Positions 49,301 to 57,357 are shown, counted from the first letter of the stretch. The stretch is 64,000 nt of DNA from an uncultured Carboxylicivirga sp. (GCA_947503525.1 CANNEA010000010.1:1-64000), one strand, 5' to 3'. Made by a program: numbers and translations. The notes: a model not told the origin generated them from the sequence alone.

Positions 49301-50655
49301 GACTGAATCGTATATTCCGTCTCTGATAATTTACGTGCATTCTCAAGCTTTTCGTAATCAACAGCATTAAAAAAGTCACTATTTCTCAAAGGATCTAAGG
49401 TTTCTGTCACCTTATTTATATCTCTAACATCCGAATAGGTGGAATTCATCTCTGCAAACAGATTGTTAGATGCATTGGCAGGTGGTGCACCTGGTATTCC
49501 ACCCCATAGCGTTTTATTCCATGTTCCTTCCTGGTTTTCTGCTAAATCGACGAAGGCCACAACGTTACGCGATTCATTAACGTCACTTCTTCTGTTTGTC
49601 ACCCACACCTCAACACGGGTAATGTTAATTGGACTATTTACAAGCGGTAATCTCTCCAGCGCCTCATTATATCTATTACGAAAATATGTACTTAAGAAGA
49701 AATGTCGGTTTCGATCATATTGATCCGCGTGAATTTCAAAGTCTTGAGTTTCTGCCCCTCCTTCAATATTCATTACTGAGGTTTCACCACGTTGTTGAGA
49801 AAAAATACCCGTTACGGTTAACTTACCAAATTGCATCTCGGTTTTAACACCAAACAAACTTTGACTACCGGTAATTAAAGTACCTGGTAGAGGTAAGGTC
49901 ACATTACCCGCCTCAACTTTTTTAAGAATATCATCTTCACCACCTTCATACTCCAGATTAATCTGGTTCTCAAAATCGAAAGTAGCTTCTGTATTGTAGT
50001 TAACTCCCAACTTTAATTTCTCCCCAATACTTCCGGAGATATTCATTTGAATTTTCTCCTGGAAATCAAAAGTTGTGGTTTTCCTAAGTCGTTCCTGAAG
50101 GGTTGGGTTATCAATTTTTGTACGCTGAACACCAATACGTAATTCAGCCATACCTTGCAGCCGGACATTAATATTGTTACTTCCAAAGACTCCTTCGAAA
50201 GCATCACCACCAACATTCTGCCACATCTTGTTAAATACCGAGTTATCACCAAACCTTTCAGCATCTTCAATCTGCTTGGTTCGCCAATAGGACATAATTG
50301 ACCTTCTGGTATCAACATCAAGATATTCCTCCAACGACATTGTGTAAGGTAATTTCACATCCAGACTACCCATCTTACGATAGATGGTCACATTACCCGA
50401 TTCATAATTATATTCAGCTTTATAATCAAGGTTGGATGGATCACTCAGGTTCAGGCCAGACTTTTCTTCCTGTTCCAAATATGGGTTTCCACTTTTATCC
50501 TTTATACGATACTTTAAGTCTAAAGAATCAGGCTGCTGCTCTACCGTTTCGGGCAATAGCAATACATTATCCCAACTGATCGTGGTAGCTTCAGCCACCC
50601 ACATCGATCCGATAATGGAGAGTAATACAATGCTATTTCGTAGAATTTTCTTCAA
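43354..50655 (-). CDS. sprA: T9SS outer-membrane translocon SprA (Sov)
   Basis: SprA is the very large 36-strand barrel that forms the protein-conducting channel of the type IX secretion system. The 2433-residue length is typical (about 2300-2500). A signal peptide (1-24, SMWVAEA) is followed by repeated SprA-family segments with barrel strands and large plug-like insertions, including long Asp/Asn-rich periplasmic or surface loops and a final aromatic-ended strand (FRFSLAQ). The start must be TTG at 50655: no in-frame ATG lies between it and the upstream stop, and the signal peptide begins there. ruvA ends 23 bases upstream on the same strand, so they are co-transcribed. It would export the PL6 lyases with T9SS tails encoded in this window. 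Confidence 0.95.
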   Translation of the reverse strand: MKKILRNSIVLLSIIGSMWVAEATTISWDNVLLLPETVEQQPDSLDLKYRIKDKSGNPYLEQEEKSGLNLSDPSNLDYKAEYNYESGNVTIYRKMGSLDVKLPYTMSLEEYLDVDTRRSIMSYWRTKQIEDAERFGDNSVFNKMWQNVGGDAFEGVFGSNNINVRLQGMAELRIGVQRTKIDNPTLQERLRKTTTFDFQEKIQMNISGSIGEKLKLGVNYNTEATFDFENQINLEYEGGEDDILKKVEAGNVTLPLPGTLITGSQSLFGVKTEMQFGKLTVTGIFSQQRGETSVMNIEGGAETQDFEIHADQYDRNRHFFLSTYFRNRYNEALERLPLVNSPINITRVEVWVTNRRSDVNESRNVVAFVDLAENQEGTWNKTLWGGIPGAPPANASNNLFAEMNSTYSDVRDINKVTETLDPLRNSDFFNAVDYEKLENARKLSETEYTIQSKLGYISLNTALNSDEVLSIAYEYTYNGQTFRVGEFTTEQNEAEKTLYLKLLKGTNLSPSIPTWDLMMKNIYSINAYQVNREDFILNVTYVNDSTGSDINYFPEGPTEVNGDPLNGELFIRLMNLDNLNTRNDYQPDGIFDFVDGLTIRPDNGRVIFPVLEPFGSDLKKRLGNETALIDKYVFQSLYDSTQIIAEQDASRNKYKLKGRYKSSSGSEISLNAMNVPEGSVVVTAGGIRLVENQDYTVDYTLGRVRIINQGILSSGTPIQVSLENQSLFNLQTKTLMGTHLDYQFSDNFNVGGTLMHLRERPLTQKVNIGDEPIANTIWGLNTSFYTESMGITELIDALPLVQTKEMSSVTFEGEFAQLIPGHPKVIDETGTSYLDDFEGTRISYDMRNWTAWQLASTPQGQEDIFREAALINDLNYGINRARFAWYSIDPLFLRKDSRTPQHIKDDEEQKLNHFVREVYEQELFPNRQSAYGQPTNIPVLNISYYPMQRGPYNFDVGELGTDYSAGINSDGTLKNPEERWGGMVRQIDVNDFEAANIEYIEFWMMDPYVYDEGALPNDGTIYFNLGNISEDILRDSRKSFEHGLPGPDEPFDVDTTAWGFVSRKQNLVNGFSNDPATRLAQDVGLNGMNSERELEFYAQYVEDMRAMADLNPDALQAALDDPASDDFQYFRGAVLDEEQASILKRYERFNNPEGNSRPSEYSGESFSTAAKSLPDAEDINRDNTLSENESYYQYEVPISRTTMEIGTNKYIVDKRESTIEDKNGRTANWYLFRIPIQNPDRTVGAISDLRSVRFMRMFMRGFRDTTNLRLATLDLIKGDWRKFQDALYDNAGTNPNTSFEVSAVNIEENSEKEPVNYVLPPGIDRVIDPANPQLRELNEQSLLLKVQDLAGGDARAVYKTMNIDIRQYKRLKMFAHAEAIDGDLEDNEMMAFIRIGSDYNDNFYEYEIPLKLTEPGRYGDSYEEKRMVWPEENDFDIPLELFQTIKLRRNDAKREEGSDVTFNKVYTAPDPDKPTNFVSVKGNPNLSNVRTITMGVRTRGSQNKSVEVWLNELRLTDFDEKGGWAANARMSVKLADIGNVSIAGKKSTIGWGSIDQNVQERSQEDFFQYDIATNMELGKLLGPESILSMPFYFGYSKSVANPKYYPLDPDIPLDVALKNAENEAARDSIKELSQNVVKRKSINFTNVKVNSKKEKVQFYDPSNISATYSFNETSKHDVNTDHATDKSYRGILAYNYSTRPKAVEPFKNSVKSKSLALIKDFNFYYLPSQISYRWEFSRQYRESQLRNNTGSTITPELTVSKDFDWNRYFDLRYNLTKSLKLNFKAVTNARIDEPEGAVNKDYDRDAYYEWRDQVWRNITSMGRTTTYQHNFDVSYNIPINKIPLLDFTSANVQYRAMYQWETAPLFNGADADAPNWGNTIRNSNTIQGNGQLNMTTLYKKVPYLSELDKKYRSTRRSNQSKDGKRTVRFNKSNIKLEKDKAIVINHKLKTMETSVRVFDSSGRPVRGEVNVLGKNKVEFIPEKSSETARVMVTGTIVENNSAFKLALDYTTLLLTSLKSATVSYSENNGTILPGYTPSSGFMGTSESYTAPGVPFILGWQNRDFAIKASDNGWLTDDVSMVNPYVMTHREDFSIKFTLEPIKGLRMDINADRSYAKNLNEYYIGGTKDAEGRSETGNFSMSYNVFRTAFRDVEKTGALYSQTFEDFKNNRQIVANRIGKSDINSQEVLIPSFLAAYSGKSANSIFTKTFPSLTQIQPNWRVTYDGLSRIKAFKNIIKSFDISHAYRSTYNMGSYVSRTPENATDPVLEYDINTITVSEQFNPLIQFNITWINSLTTRAEIKKGRTLSLSMGNNQVIENYNDEIVIGLGYRFDKMNLIFGNGSSQKSISNDLNIRADFSIRDNTSIIRKVEEEYNQLTSGQKITTVKFTADYALSDRFNMQIFYDTNVNNPYISLSYPTTNTNFGVSFRFSLAQ

Positions 50656-50678
50656 CGGTAAATTATTCCCTTACTGTC

Positions 50679-51260
50679 TTACATAATTTTAAGAGCCTGC
50701 TTTATCACCACTTCCACTTTTGCAGTTGGAGATTGACTCAATATCTTGTCGATAGCCTTTTGCGCTGTATTCTTGGCAAAACCTAACATCACTAATGCAG
50801 ATAACGCTTCCTCTCGTATAGTATTGTCTTGCTCAGCAAAAATTTTCTGATCAAGAGGTTCCTTTCCAAGCTTATCTTTAAGATCAACAATAACACGCTG
50901 AGCCGTTTTTGCTCCAATTCCTTTTACACTCTTTATTTGATTAACATTGCCAGTTAAAATAGCACCTTTCAATTCTTGGGGAGTTAATGAAGATAACATC
51001 ATTCGGGCAGTATTGGAACCAATACCCGATACAGATATTAAATGCCTGAATAAATCACGCTCTGAAGGTTCCGCAAAACCATATAATTGATAGGCATCCT
51101 CACGAATGTTCTCATGCACAAAAAGCTGTGCTTCTGTTTTGCCTTCAATGCGGCTGTATGTATTTAAGGAAATATTAAGTAGGTAACCAACTCCATTAAC
51201 ATCAACGACGATATGAGTAGGTCCGGCTTCGGCAATTCTTCCGCTTATGTATTCGTACAT
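50679..51260 (-). CDS. ruvA: Holliday junction DNA helicase subunit RuvA
   Basis: RuvA binds four-way DNA junctions and loads the RuvB motor for branch migration. The 193-residue protein has an N-terminal OB fold (1-63, MYEYISGRIAEAGPTHIVVDV), tandem helix-hairpin-helix motifs (about 70-140, LISVSGIGSNTARMMLSSL and IKSVKGIGAKTAQRVIVDL), and the flexible C-terminal domain III (about 150-193) that contacts RuvB. It is followed by sprA, and a terminator after thiL separates it from upstream genes. Confidence 0.96.
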   Translation of the reverse strand: MYEYISGRIAEAGPTHIVVDVNGVGYLLNISLNTYSRIEGKTEAQLFVHENIREDAYQLYGFAEPSERDLFRHLISVSGIGSNTARMMLSSLTPQELKGAILTGNVNQIKSVKGIGAKTAQRVIVDLKDKLGKEPLDQKIFAEQDNTIREEALSALVMLGFAKNTAQKAIDKILSQSPTAKVEVVIKQALKIM

Positions 51261-51324
51261 CTGAATTTGGGTTAAAGCGTAAATATAGCAAGGAATTCAG
51301 TCAACTGAAAGCCTAATAAAAAAA

Positions 51325-51349
51325 AGCTGGAAGATATAATCTTCCAGCT
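51325..51349 (-). terminator. Intrinsic terminator after thiL
   Basis: An 11-bp perfect stem (51325-51335 with 51339-51349) is followed on the - strand by eight or more T residues. It ends the thiL transcript, so ruvA-sprA must start from its own promoter within the 96-base spacer. Confidence 0.9.
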
Positions 51350-51356
51350 GCAATAT

Positions 51357-52400
51357 TTATTCTTTAATGGTATTCCAACCTTGTGCTTGCAATTCTACTT
51401 CCTGATCAGCATTGGTTACAAGGTAACATCCTTTACTTTCATCAGTTATATGCCCTACTATATAAATTTTAGCATCTTCCTGGCCTCCAAATTTTTCATA
51501 ATCCGCCTGACTTATAGTAAATAAGAGTTCATAATCCTCTCCTCCATTCAACGCGGCTACAATTGGATTAATCCCCATTTCTTCAGCTAACATGGCTGTA
51601 GTTGGATCAACAGGCACTTTATCTTCATAAATACGACAGCCGGTTTTTGATTGATTACAAATGTGCTTTATTTCACTTGACAGTCCATCTGAAATATCAA
51701 TCATAGAAGTAGGTACAACATCAAGTTTAGCGAGAAGCTCGGTTATTTCCTTACGTGCTTCCGGTTTTAATTGACGACCTAGTAAATAATCATAACCTGA
51801 TAAATCAGGTTGAACCTCAGGATTATCAGAATACACACGTTTTTCACGCTCTAATAGTTGAAGTCCCATATATGCCCCACCTAAATCGCCTGAAACACAT
51901 ATTAAGTCATTCGTCTTTGCCCCATCTCTATATGCCAGTTTTTCCTTATCAGCAACGCCCATGGCCGTAACACTGATGGTTAAACCCGTTAATGAAGAAC
52001 TAGTATCTCCTCCTACTAAATCCACATTATAATGCGCACATGCGGCATAAATACCTTCATAAAATTCATCTAATGCTTCAACCGACATTTTTGAACTTAA
52101 ACCTAAAGATACAGTTACCTGAGTAGGTGTTGCATTCATAGCATAAACATCACTCACGTTTACAACTATAGACTTATATCCAAGATGCTTAAGTGGTGTG
52201 TATGTTAAATCGAAGTGAATGCCCTCCAATAGTAAATCAGTAGTAACAACAGTCTTCTTATTCTGAAAATCGATTACCGCAGCATCATCGCCAACACCCT
52301 TAATAGTACTCTCTTGTTTTAGTTTTATATTCTCAGTTAAATGTTTGATTAATCCGAATTCACCAAACTGTCCTAATTCCGTCTTTTGTACTTTACTCAT
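51357..52400 (-). CDS. thiL: Thiamine-monophosphate kinase
   Basis: ThiL phosphorylates thiamine monophosphate to thiamine diphosphate, the last step of cofactor synthesis. The frame is open to a TTG at 52424, but the ATG at 52400 (MSKVQKTELGQFGEFGLI) fits the family's N terminus. Typical parts are GVGDDAAVIDFQ, TTDLLLEGIHFDL, NVSDVYAMNATPTQVTVSL, VGGDTSSS and DISDGLSSEIKHI, the metal and ATP sites of the PurM-like fold. No TPP riboswitch is visible upstream. A -7-like element TACTTTTG lies at 52422-52429 on the - strand. Confidence 0.95.
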   Translation of the reverse strand: MSKVQKTELGQFGEFGLIKHLTENIKLKQESTIKGVGDDAAVIDFQNKKTVVTTDLLLEGIHFDLTYTPLKHLGYKSIVVNVSDVYAMNATPTQVTVSLGLSSKMSVEALDEFYEGIYAACAHYNVDLVGGDTSSSLTGLTISVTAMGVADKEKLAYRDGAKTNDLICVSGDLGGAYMGLQLLEREKRVYSDNPEVQPDLSGYDYLLGRQLKPEARKEITELLAKLDVVPTSMIDISDGLSSEIKHICNQSKTGCRIYEDKVPVDPTTAMLAEEMGINPIVAALNGGEDYELLFTISQADYEKFGGQEDAKIYIVGHITDESKGCYLVTNADQEVELQAQGWNTIKE

Positions 52401-52601
52401 TGCATAGTTTCTTATGGTTTGCAAAAGTAAGCATAATCACCTTTACATGCGTGTATTTTAAGCGTCTTGAGCCAATAAATTCAGATTTATTTCGCTTCAT
52501 CAGTTTGCAACCTGGAATTAATCGTCATTAAACCAACTAAACTACTGAGCCAAATTCAGTTTTATTCCTTTTTGTTCACATCTTTTAAATCAATCTACTG
52601 A

Positions 52602-52706
52602 TACTTTGGCAGCATTGTTGCAATTCAAACGGCATAGATTTTTTTTCATAGATTTGGGTTTAGGTTATTGAAAAGCCAGTTTGCAAACGAGCAAGCTGGC
52701 TTTTTC
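52602..52706 (+). ncRNA. Possible small RNA ending at an orphan terminator
   Basis: A near-consensus -7 element (TACTTTG, 52602-52608) precedes a terminator hairpin by about 65 bases, so a transcript of roughly 90 bases is possible. The -33 spacing (27 bases to TTTG at 52571) is poor. No known RNA family is recognised. This is a low-confidence proposal based mainly on the orphan terminator. Confidence 0.25.
52672..52703 (+). terminator. Orphan intrinsic terminator
   Basis: A 13-bp stem (52672-52684 with 52691-52703, one G-U pair, loop of 6) is followed by TTTTT-C-TTTT on the + strand. No annotated + strand gene ends here. Confidence 0.75.
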
Positions 52707-52841
52707 TTTTAATTCTGTTCAAAACTATCATTTCACCCAAACTATTTAAAAAAGTAAAATATTTTTCATCTTTCATTCAATTGATATTATACACATTAGA
52801 CTTCTTTACACACGAAACTCTTTGCTTAATTACAAAAAACA

Positions 52842-52873
52842 TTTGCAGGTTATAATAAAGAGATCTATATTTG
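52842..52873 (+). promoter_or_regulatory. Promoter of the initiator tRNA
   Basis: TTTG (52842-52845), 20 bases, then TATATTTG (52866-52873) is a full match to the Bacteroidota promoter. Transcription would start near 52880, about 37 bases before the mature tRNA. Confidence 0.85.
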
Positions 52874-52916
52874 CACCCGCAATAACGAAGAAAAACACAC
52901 GTGTTTTAAGATATAT

Positions 52917-52989
<73 letters not shown>

Positions 52990-52994
52990 CTAGT

Positions 52995-53022
52995 AAGCCG
53001 AAAAACTTTCGTTTTTCGGCTT
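52995..53022 (+). terminator. Terminator after the initiator tRNA
   Basis: A 12-bp perfect stem (52995-53006 with 53011-53022, loop TTTC) is followed by further T residues. It lies 6 bases after the tRNA's last base. Confidence 0.92.
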
Positions 53023-53248
53023 TTTTGTTCCATCTATTTTGATGCAAAATTGAATTTATATAGCTGTTACAATTTATCGTTCAGAGGTCAGCCGTAAAAA
53101 TTAGCTCTAAGAGTAGTTCCAATCCAATCTTGGCAGGAATCGTTTATCATCTTAAAACGAATTCATTCAAACCTCTAAACAAAAAGGTTAAATACTACAA
53201 TTAAACACACCTCAATAAAAATTCATATTCCAGAATTACCGGTTTTTA

Positions 53249-53292
53249 TTTGAATTATTCAAAATGTTTTATCTACTTTGTATTGCAAAGTA
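53249..53292 (+). promoter_or_regulatory. Probable promoter with inverted repeat, XrtN system
   Basis: TTTG (53249-53252) is followed after 21 bases by TACTTTG (53274-53280), a near match to the -7 element. TACTTTG also forms one arm of an inverted repeat with CAAAGTA (53286-53292, 5-base gap), so a regulator could bind over the start site. Confidence 0.45.
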
Positions 53293-53309
53293 CTTTTAAT
53301 ACTTACAAC

Positions 53310-55790
53310 ATGAAAACAAACTTAACCCACATTCAGCAACTTGGAATAGGACTATTCATTGTCTCAATCTTCATCTATTTTTTAGTTCCTTCATCACAGT
53401 TAGAATTTGAAGGCTTATCCTTAATAAATTATGCCTTGGCCGGCTTCTATTTCTTAATCTCCTTTGGTGACACGAAAAAAGGTTCAAAATTCTACAAGCT
53501 TAAAATACCCAAACTAAACTGGCATCTCACATTAGCAATAATGTTTATTAGTTGCTTTACACTAAACAAGAGCATTAAAATATTTTCACCTGCAGCCAAT
53601 TGGCTTAATGTCTTTATTGTTATTATTTTAATAGCCTATATTATTTCAGCCATTTGCCTACAAATTCCTTCTTGGGCAAGACATCTTGCATCATTACTTT
53701 TAGGCTTTAGTATCGCCTTATATACTTATTACACCATTGCCCTATTACCCTACTCACCAATTGGAGTTATTGGTTTATTTTTACTTGGTATATCCATTCA
53801 TTTATTAATTCCTGCATTTTTACTTGGCACATCAATTTCCGTTGCGCTTAGCAAAAAACATACAAACATCTCAAGTCTATACACCTTAATAGGACTCATC
53901 CTTGCTTTGGTATTCACCATTATCTATTCCAGTCTTTACCACTATAATTTCAAACAAATTGAATCTGCTCAAAAGGAGATAGTTTTAAACGAAGTTCAGG
54001 AATTCCCGGAATGGGTGAATTATGCTCAAAAGTGTTCTTCACCCTTTTGGGCTAATCGAATAATTGGCGAAGGCTTTTTGTATGATACCTACAGTAAAGG
54101 CTGGTGGAGTTGGGACCTTAATAACACTTCCTTTAGAGAAATAAAAAGACATGATCCACTCGTGGCTACAGCAGCTTTATTTACCAATAAAGTGAGCTTA
54201 AGTTTTAAAGAAAAATCAAAAATCCTGGATGCGACTTCTAATACACGTCATTATTCATATGAAAAACTTTGGTCAGGAAAGGACTTAATAGTAACTAAGG
54301 AGCTATCAGATATTAGGTTATACCCTGATTACAGATTGGCTTACTTAGAGAAAAATATTTGGATAGAAAACACAAATACATGGGAAGGGAATCAACAAGA
54401 AGCTCTATTCACATTTTATTTACCTGAAGGTGCGGTAGCAACATCCTTATCCCTATGGATTGATGGGGTTGAAGAAAAGTCAAGATTAAGTACTCGAAAA
54501 AAAGCAGATACTGCCTATAAGACTATTGTAGGTCAGGAAAGACGAGATCCGGTAGTGCTACATTGGCAGGAAGGAAATCGTTTAACGGCAACGGTATTTC
54601 CTTGCACGCCAAAAGAAGCTCGTAGGATGAAATTAGGGCTTACCATTCCTCTTAACAAAAACAACAATGACTTAATGTTCAACAAACTTAAAATCCAAGG
54701 TTCGGATAATGCTTTTGCAAATGAAACAATTCATCTTAAAATTATTGGTAAAGCCGAACAAGTAAAGCTGCCATACTATTTCTCCAAGGAAAAAGATAAT
54801 CAATTCTACTACGAAGGCAAGACAATTGAAGATTGGACCTGCACTGTAGCTTCTGTCCCATTGAGTACAAAAGCCTTCCTTTTCAATGGTTACTCCTATC
54901 AAGTGGAAAGTCAAGAAACTATTTCATCCTTCACTCCAAATGCCATTTATTTGGATCTTAATTCAGAATGGTCAATAAATGAAGTTGAAACCATTCTACA
55001 AAGAGCCAATGGGATTTCGGTCTATATTTATGACAATACGTTTACTGAAATCAATTCCAAAACGTATTATAATATAGTCAAGCCTCTTCTTCGTAAACCG
55101 TTTAGCTTATTTCCAACTCATAAAATAAGTGATCGAGGAAATGCCTTATTAATTAGTAAAGGCAAAACAAATTCTCCAATTCCATCCGACTTAAAAAAAT
55201 CGAAATTCTATAACGACTTTGTCCTAAGTATGGGTAAGTTACCTATCCCTATTGCAAGCCTAATAATAGACGATAAAAAATCATCATATGTCAGTTCCCT
55301 GGAACAATACAACTTATTGAGATGCCAAACAACAGATTTAACTACTTTCGGCAGCACTCCGGTTTCAAAATGGTTCAGCCTTAATACTAAGGATTATGGT
55401 GCATCCTTGCCCATGGCACAAATGAAAATTACGCGCAGCAAATCAACTACTAATAATGATGTAAATGTGGCCCCTTCACACTTGATGCGTTTATATAATT
55501 ATCACACCATATTGCAAGAAGCCGGTCACTTGTTTCTTCAGGATAAAGAAGACATCCCCGATAACATTTACGAGCTTTGCAACGCAGCCTTTATTGTAAC
55601 TCCAATTTCAAGTTTAATTGTTTTAGAGACTATTAAAGATTATGAGCGTTTTGACATTGCGAAGAACAAAAACAGCCTTCACAATGCAAGTTTACAAGAC
55701 TCTGGTGCTGTTCCTGAACCCGGAGAATGGGCCTTAATTATTTCTTTAATTGTAATCGTAGGCTTCACTTATTTTAAATTCCGCAAATAA
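53310..55790 (+). CDS. XrtN-system VIT-domain membrane protein with PEP-CTERM-like tail
   Basis: This is the probable substrate of the exosortase encoded next. The frame is open to a TTG at 53250, but the ATG at 53310 gives 826 residues. The first 230 residues hold about seven or eight hydrophobic membrane segments. A vault/inter-alpha-trypsin (VIT)-like domain follows (about 280-440, with TLYLPEGAV-like FTFYLPEGAV and the repeated strand pattern). A large extracytoplasmic region (about 440-790) lacks recognisable enzyme motifs. The C terminus has GAVPEPGEWALIISLI, one hydrophobic helix and the basic end KFRK: a PEP-CTERM-type sorting signal. The layout matches the known family of XrtN-associated VIT proteins. 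The biological role is unknown. Confidence 0.85.
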   Translation: MKTNLTHIQQLGIGLFIVSIFIYFLVPSSQLEFEGLSLINYALAGFYFLISFGDTKKGSKFYKLKIPKLNWHLTLAIMFISCFTLNKSIKIFSPAANWLNVFIVIILIAYIISAICLQIPSWARHLASLLLGFSIALYTYYTIALLPYSPIGVIGLFLLGISIHLLIPAFLLGTSISVALSKKHTNISSLYTLIGLILALVFTIIYSSLYHYNFKQIESAQKEIVLNEVQEFPEWVNYAQKCSSPFWANRIIGEGFLYDTYSKGWWSWDLNNTSFREIKRHDPLVATAALFTNKVSLSFKEKSKILDATSNTRHYSYEKLWSGKDLIVTKELSDIRLYPDYRLAYLEKNIWIENTNTWEGNQQEALFTFYLPEGAVATSLSLWIDGVEEKSRLSTRKKADTAYKTIVGQERRDPVVLHWQEGNRLTATVFPCTPKEARRMKLGLTIPLNKNNNDLMFNKLKIQGSDNAFANETIHLKIIGKAEQVKLPYYFSKEKDNQFYYEGKTIEDWTCTVASVPLSTKAFLFNGYSYQVESQETISSFTPNAIYLDLNSEWSINEVETILQRANGISVYIYDNTFTEINSKTYYNIVKPLLRKPFSLFPTHKISDRGNALLISKGKTNSPIPSDLKKSKFYNDFVLSMGKLPIPIASLIIDDKKSSYVSSLEQYNLLRCQTTDLTTFGSTPVSKWFSLNTKDYGASLPMAQMKITRSKSTTNNDVNVAPSHLMRLYNYHTILQEAGHLFLQDKEDIPDNIYELCNAAFIVTPISSLIVLETIKDYERFDIAKNKNSLHNASLQDSGAVPEPGEWALIISLIVIVGFTYFKFRK

Positions 55791-55798
55791 AACGACCA

Positions 55799-57130
55799 AT
55801 GTTAGAATTCAGTAACATAGTCAACACTAATCGCAAATTCCTAAATAGGACTTTGCGGTTCTTTCCATTGATTGCGCTAGGTGCAATAGCCTTCTTAACA
55901 ATCAATCGTTTTGGCGGTTTACGTTTTGAGCAATACCTTTTTATACTCATACTGCCATTTACTTTGCGCAAAGCTCATGGCCAAGGCCAGCCAATGATTT
56001 TCATAAGTCTTTCCTTTGCTTTATTCTTGTTGTTTTTTCTTACTAATGTCTATAGTATTTTTTACCTAGCCGTTGGAATGGGTTTGTTTGCCTCTGTATT
56101 TTTAATCCAGCTCAGACCAAGTCTCTTATCCATCATACTGCTTGGATTAACAACACCAGCCGTTAAATATTTACTAAGTGTCTTTAGTTTTCCCATCAAA
56201 CTACAGCTTACTAGTTGGTCGGGTAGTATTCTCTCTATACTTTATTCAGATATTGAAATCGCAGGGAATTGTATTTACAATGGAGGCATTGAATTTACGG
56301 TTGCCCAAGAATGCCTTGGTTTAAGTATGATAAGTACAGCTTTGGCTTTTGCCATATTTATCATGGCTTTTATATCAACCAATACTCACAAAAAACCACC
56401 CTTTTATCTCATTGTACTGTTTTTAATTAGCTCTGTTTTATTGGTTACACTAGCTAACCTATCTCGCATAGTTTTAACAATAAGTTTAAATGCCATGCCT
56501 GATACATTCGTCCACGAGTTAATCGGCATTCTACTATTCATTAGTAATTGCTGCCTCCCACTTATCGTTTTAGGAAGATATACAAAGCGGTATTACAAGA
56601 CGATCAGAACTGAAAAATTATATAAAATCTCGAATAGCTATTGGTCAATCATCCTACCTGTGCTTGCCTTATTTAGCCTTCTTATTGAAGAAAATAAGTT
56701 AGCCCCTGATTTTAATTCCGATAACATAGAGTTAACAGGCTTCTCAAAAGAAACCAGAAAAGATGGTATCGTTAAATTTCGGAATAAAGAATCACTTATC
56801 TATGTCAAGCCGCCCGCATTCACTTTAGGTTCGGATCACAATCCGTTTATTTGCTGGAAGGCAAGTGGTTATTCTATTAAAAACGAGCAAGAAATAAAGC
56901 TTGGCCAGTTTATGGCCTATACCTTTGAACTCCACAAAAAGGACGAACAAACACTTTACTCGTGCTGGTGGTATAGCAATGGGTACAATAATACAATTAG
57001 TCAGTTAGATTGGCGCCTAGCCATGCTAAATGGTGAAAAACCCTATTGTGTTATTAATACTACAAGTACTGAAAAATCCCAAACAGTAGAACTCACAAAA
57101 CTTTTGATGAGTCAAAACTTTATAGATTGA
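55799..57130 (+). CDS. xrtN: Exosortase N with C-terminal extension
   Basis: Exosortases are membrane transpeptidase-like enzymes that recognise PEP-CTERM-type tails. This 443-residue protein has about eight membrane helices (residues 20-260). The catalytic triad of the family is visible: Cys172 in QECLGLSM, Arg223 in LANLSRIVL and His239 in FVHELIGILLF. A further helix (about 283-297) leads to a soluble C-terminal domain (about 300-443) that looks like the EpsI/DUF3485-type domain often joined to exosortases (GYSIKNEQEIKL, WWYSNGYN). It begins 8 bases after its likely single substrate. I place it in the XrtN type from this pairing. Confidence 0.88.
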   Translation: MLEFSNIVNTNRKFLNRTLRFFPLIALGAIAFLTINRFGGLRFEQYLFILILPFTLRKAHGQGQPMIFISLSFALFLLFFLTNVYSIFYLAVGMGLFASVFLIQLRPSLLSIILLGLTTPAVKYLLSVFSFPIKLQLTSWSGSILSILYSDIEIAGNCIYNGGIEFTVAQECLGLSMISTALAFAIFIMAFISTNTHKKPPFYLIVLFLISSVLLVTLANLSRIVLTISLNAMPDTFVHELIGILLFISNCCLPLIVLGRYTKRYYKTIRTEKLYKISNSYWSIILPVLALFSLLIEENKLAPDFNSDNIELTGFSKETRKDGIVKFRNKESLIYVKPPAFTLGSDHNPFICWKASGYSIKNEQEIKLGQFMAYTFELHKKDEQTLYSCWWYSNGYNNTISQLDWRLAMLNGEKPYCVINTTSTEKSQTVELTKLLMSQNFID

Positions 57131-57357
57131 AATAATAATTGGTCTTCAGGTTGATGCATAATCTCAATATGCACTAAACAATTCGATTGACATTTCGCGA
57201 TTTGAATACCAAAAAGTAATAAAAACTACCCCTATAAATCTTTTCGATAAGATCTTGATTCTTTTCAGTAAAGAAGTCAAACTTCTATGGCTCACCTTTG
57301 TACCGTGATTATATCACACAAACAAAAAGCAATTATTAATATTAAAACTTAGAAGTC

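Larger units (their letters stand above)
52401..52841. other. Non-coding stretch between thiL and the initiator tRNA
   Basis: No protein gene is supported here. The part near 52420 should hold the thiL promoter. On the + strand, a complete terminator-like hairpin at 52672-52703 stands with no gene before it. The rest is AT-rich and without clear structure. Confidence 0.5.
52990..53309. other. Non-coding stretch before the exosortase system
   Basis: This holds the tRNA terminator and, at its right end, the probable promoter of the VIT/XrtN genes with an overlapping inverted repeat. I see no gene in the 200 bases between. Confidence 0.5.

Noticed and set aside
52401-52500. TPP riboswitch upstream of thiL
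   Set aside because: No conserved CUGAGA or ACCUGA-type core is visible upstream of the gene.
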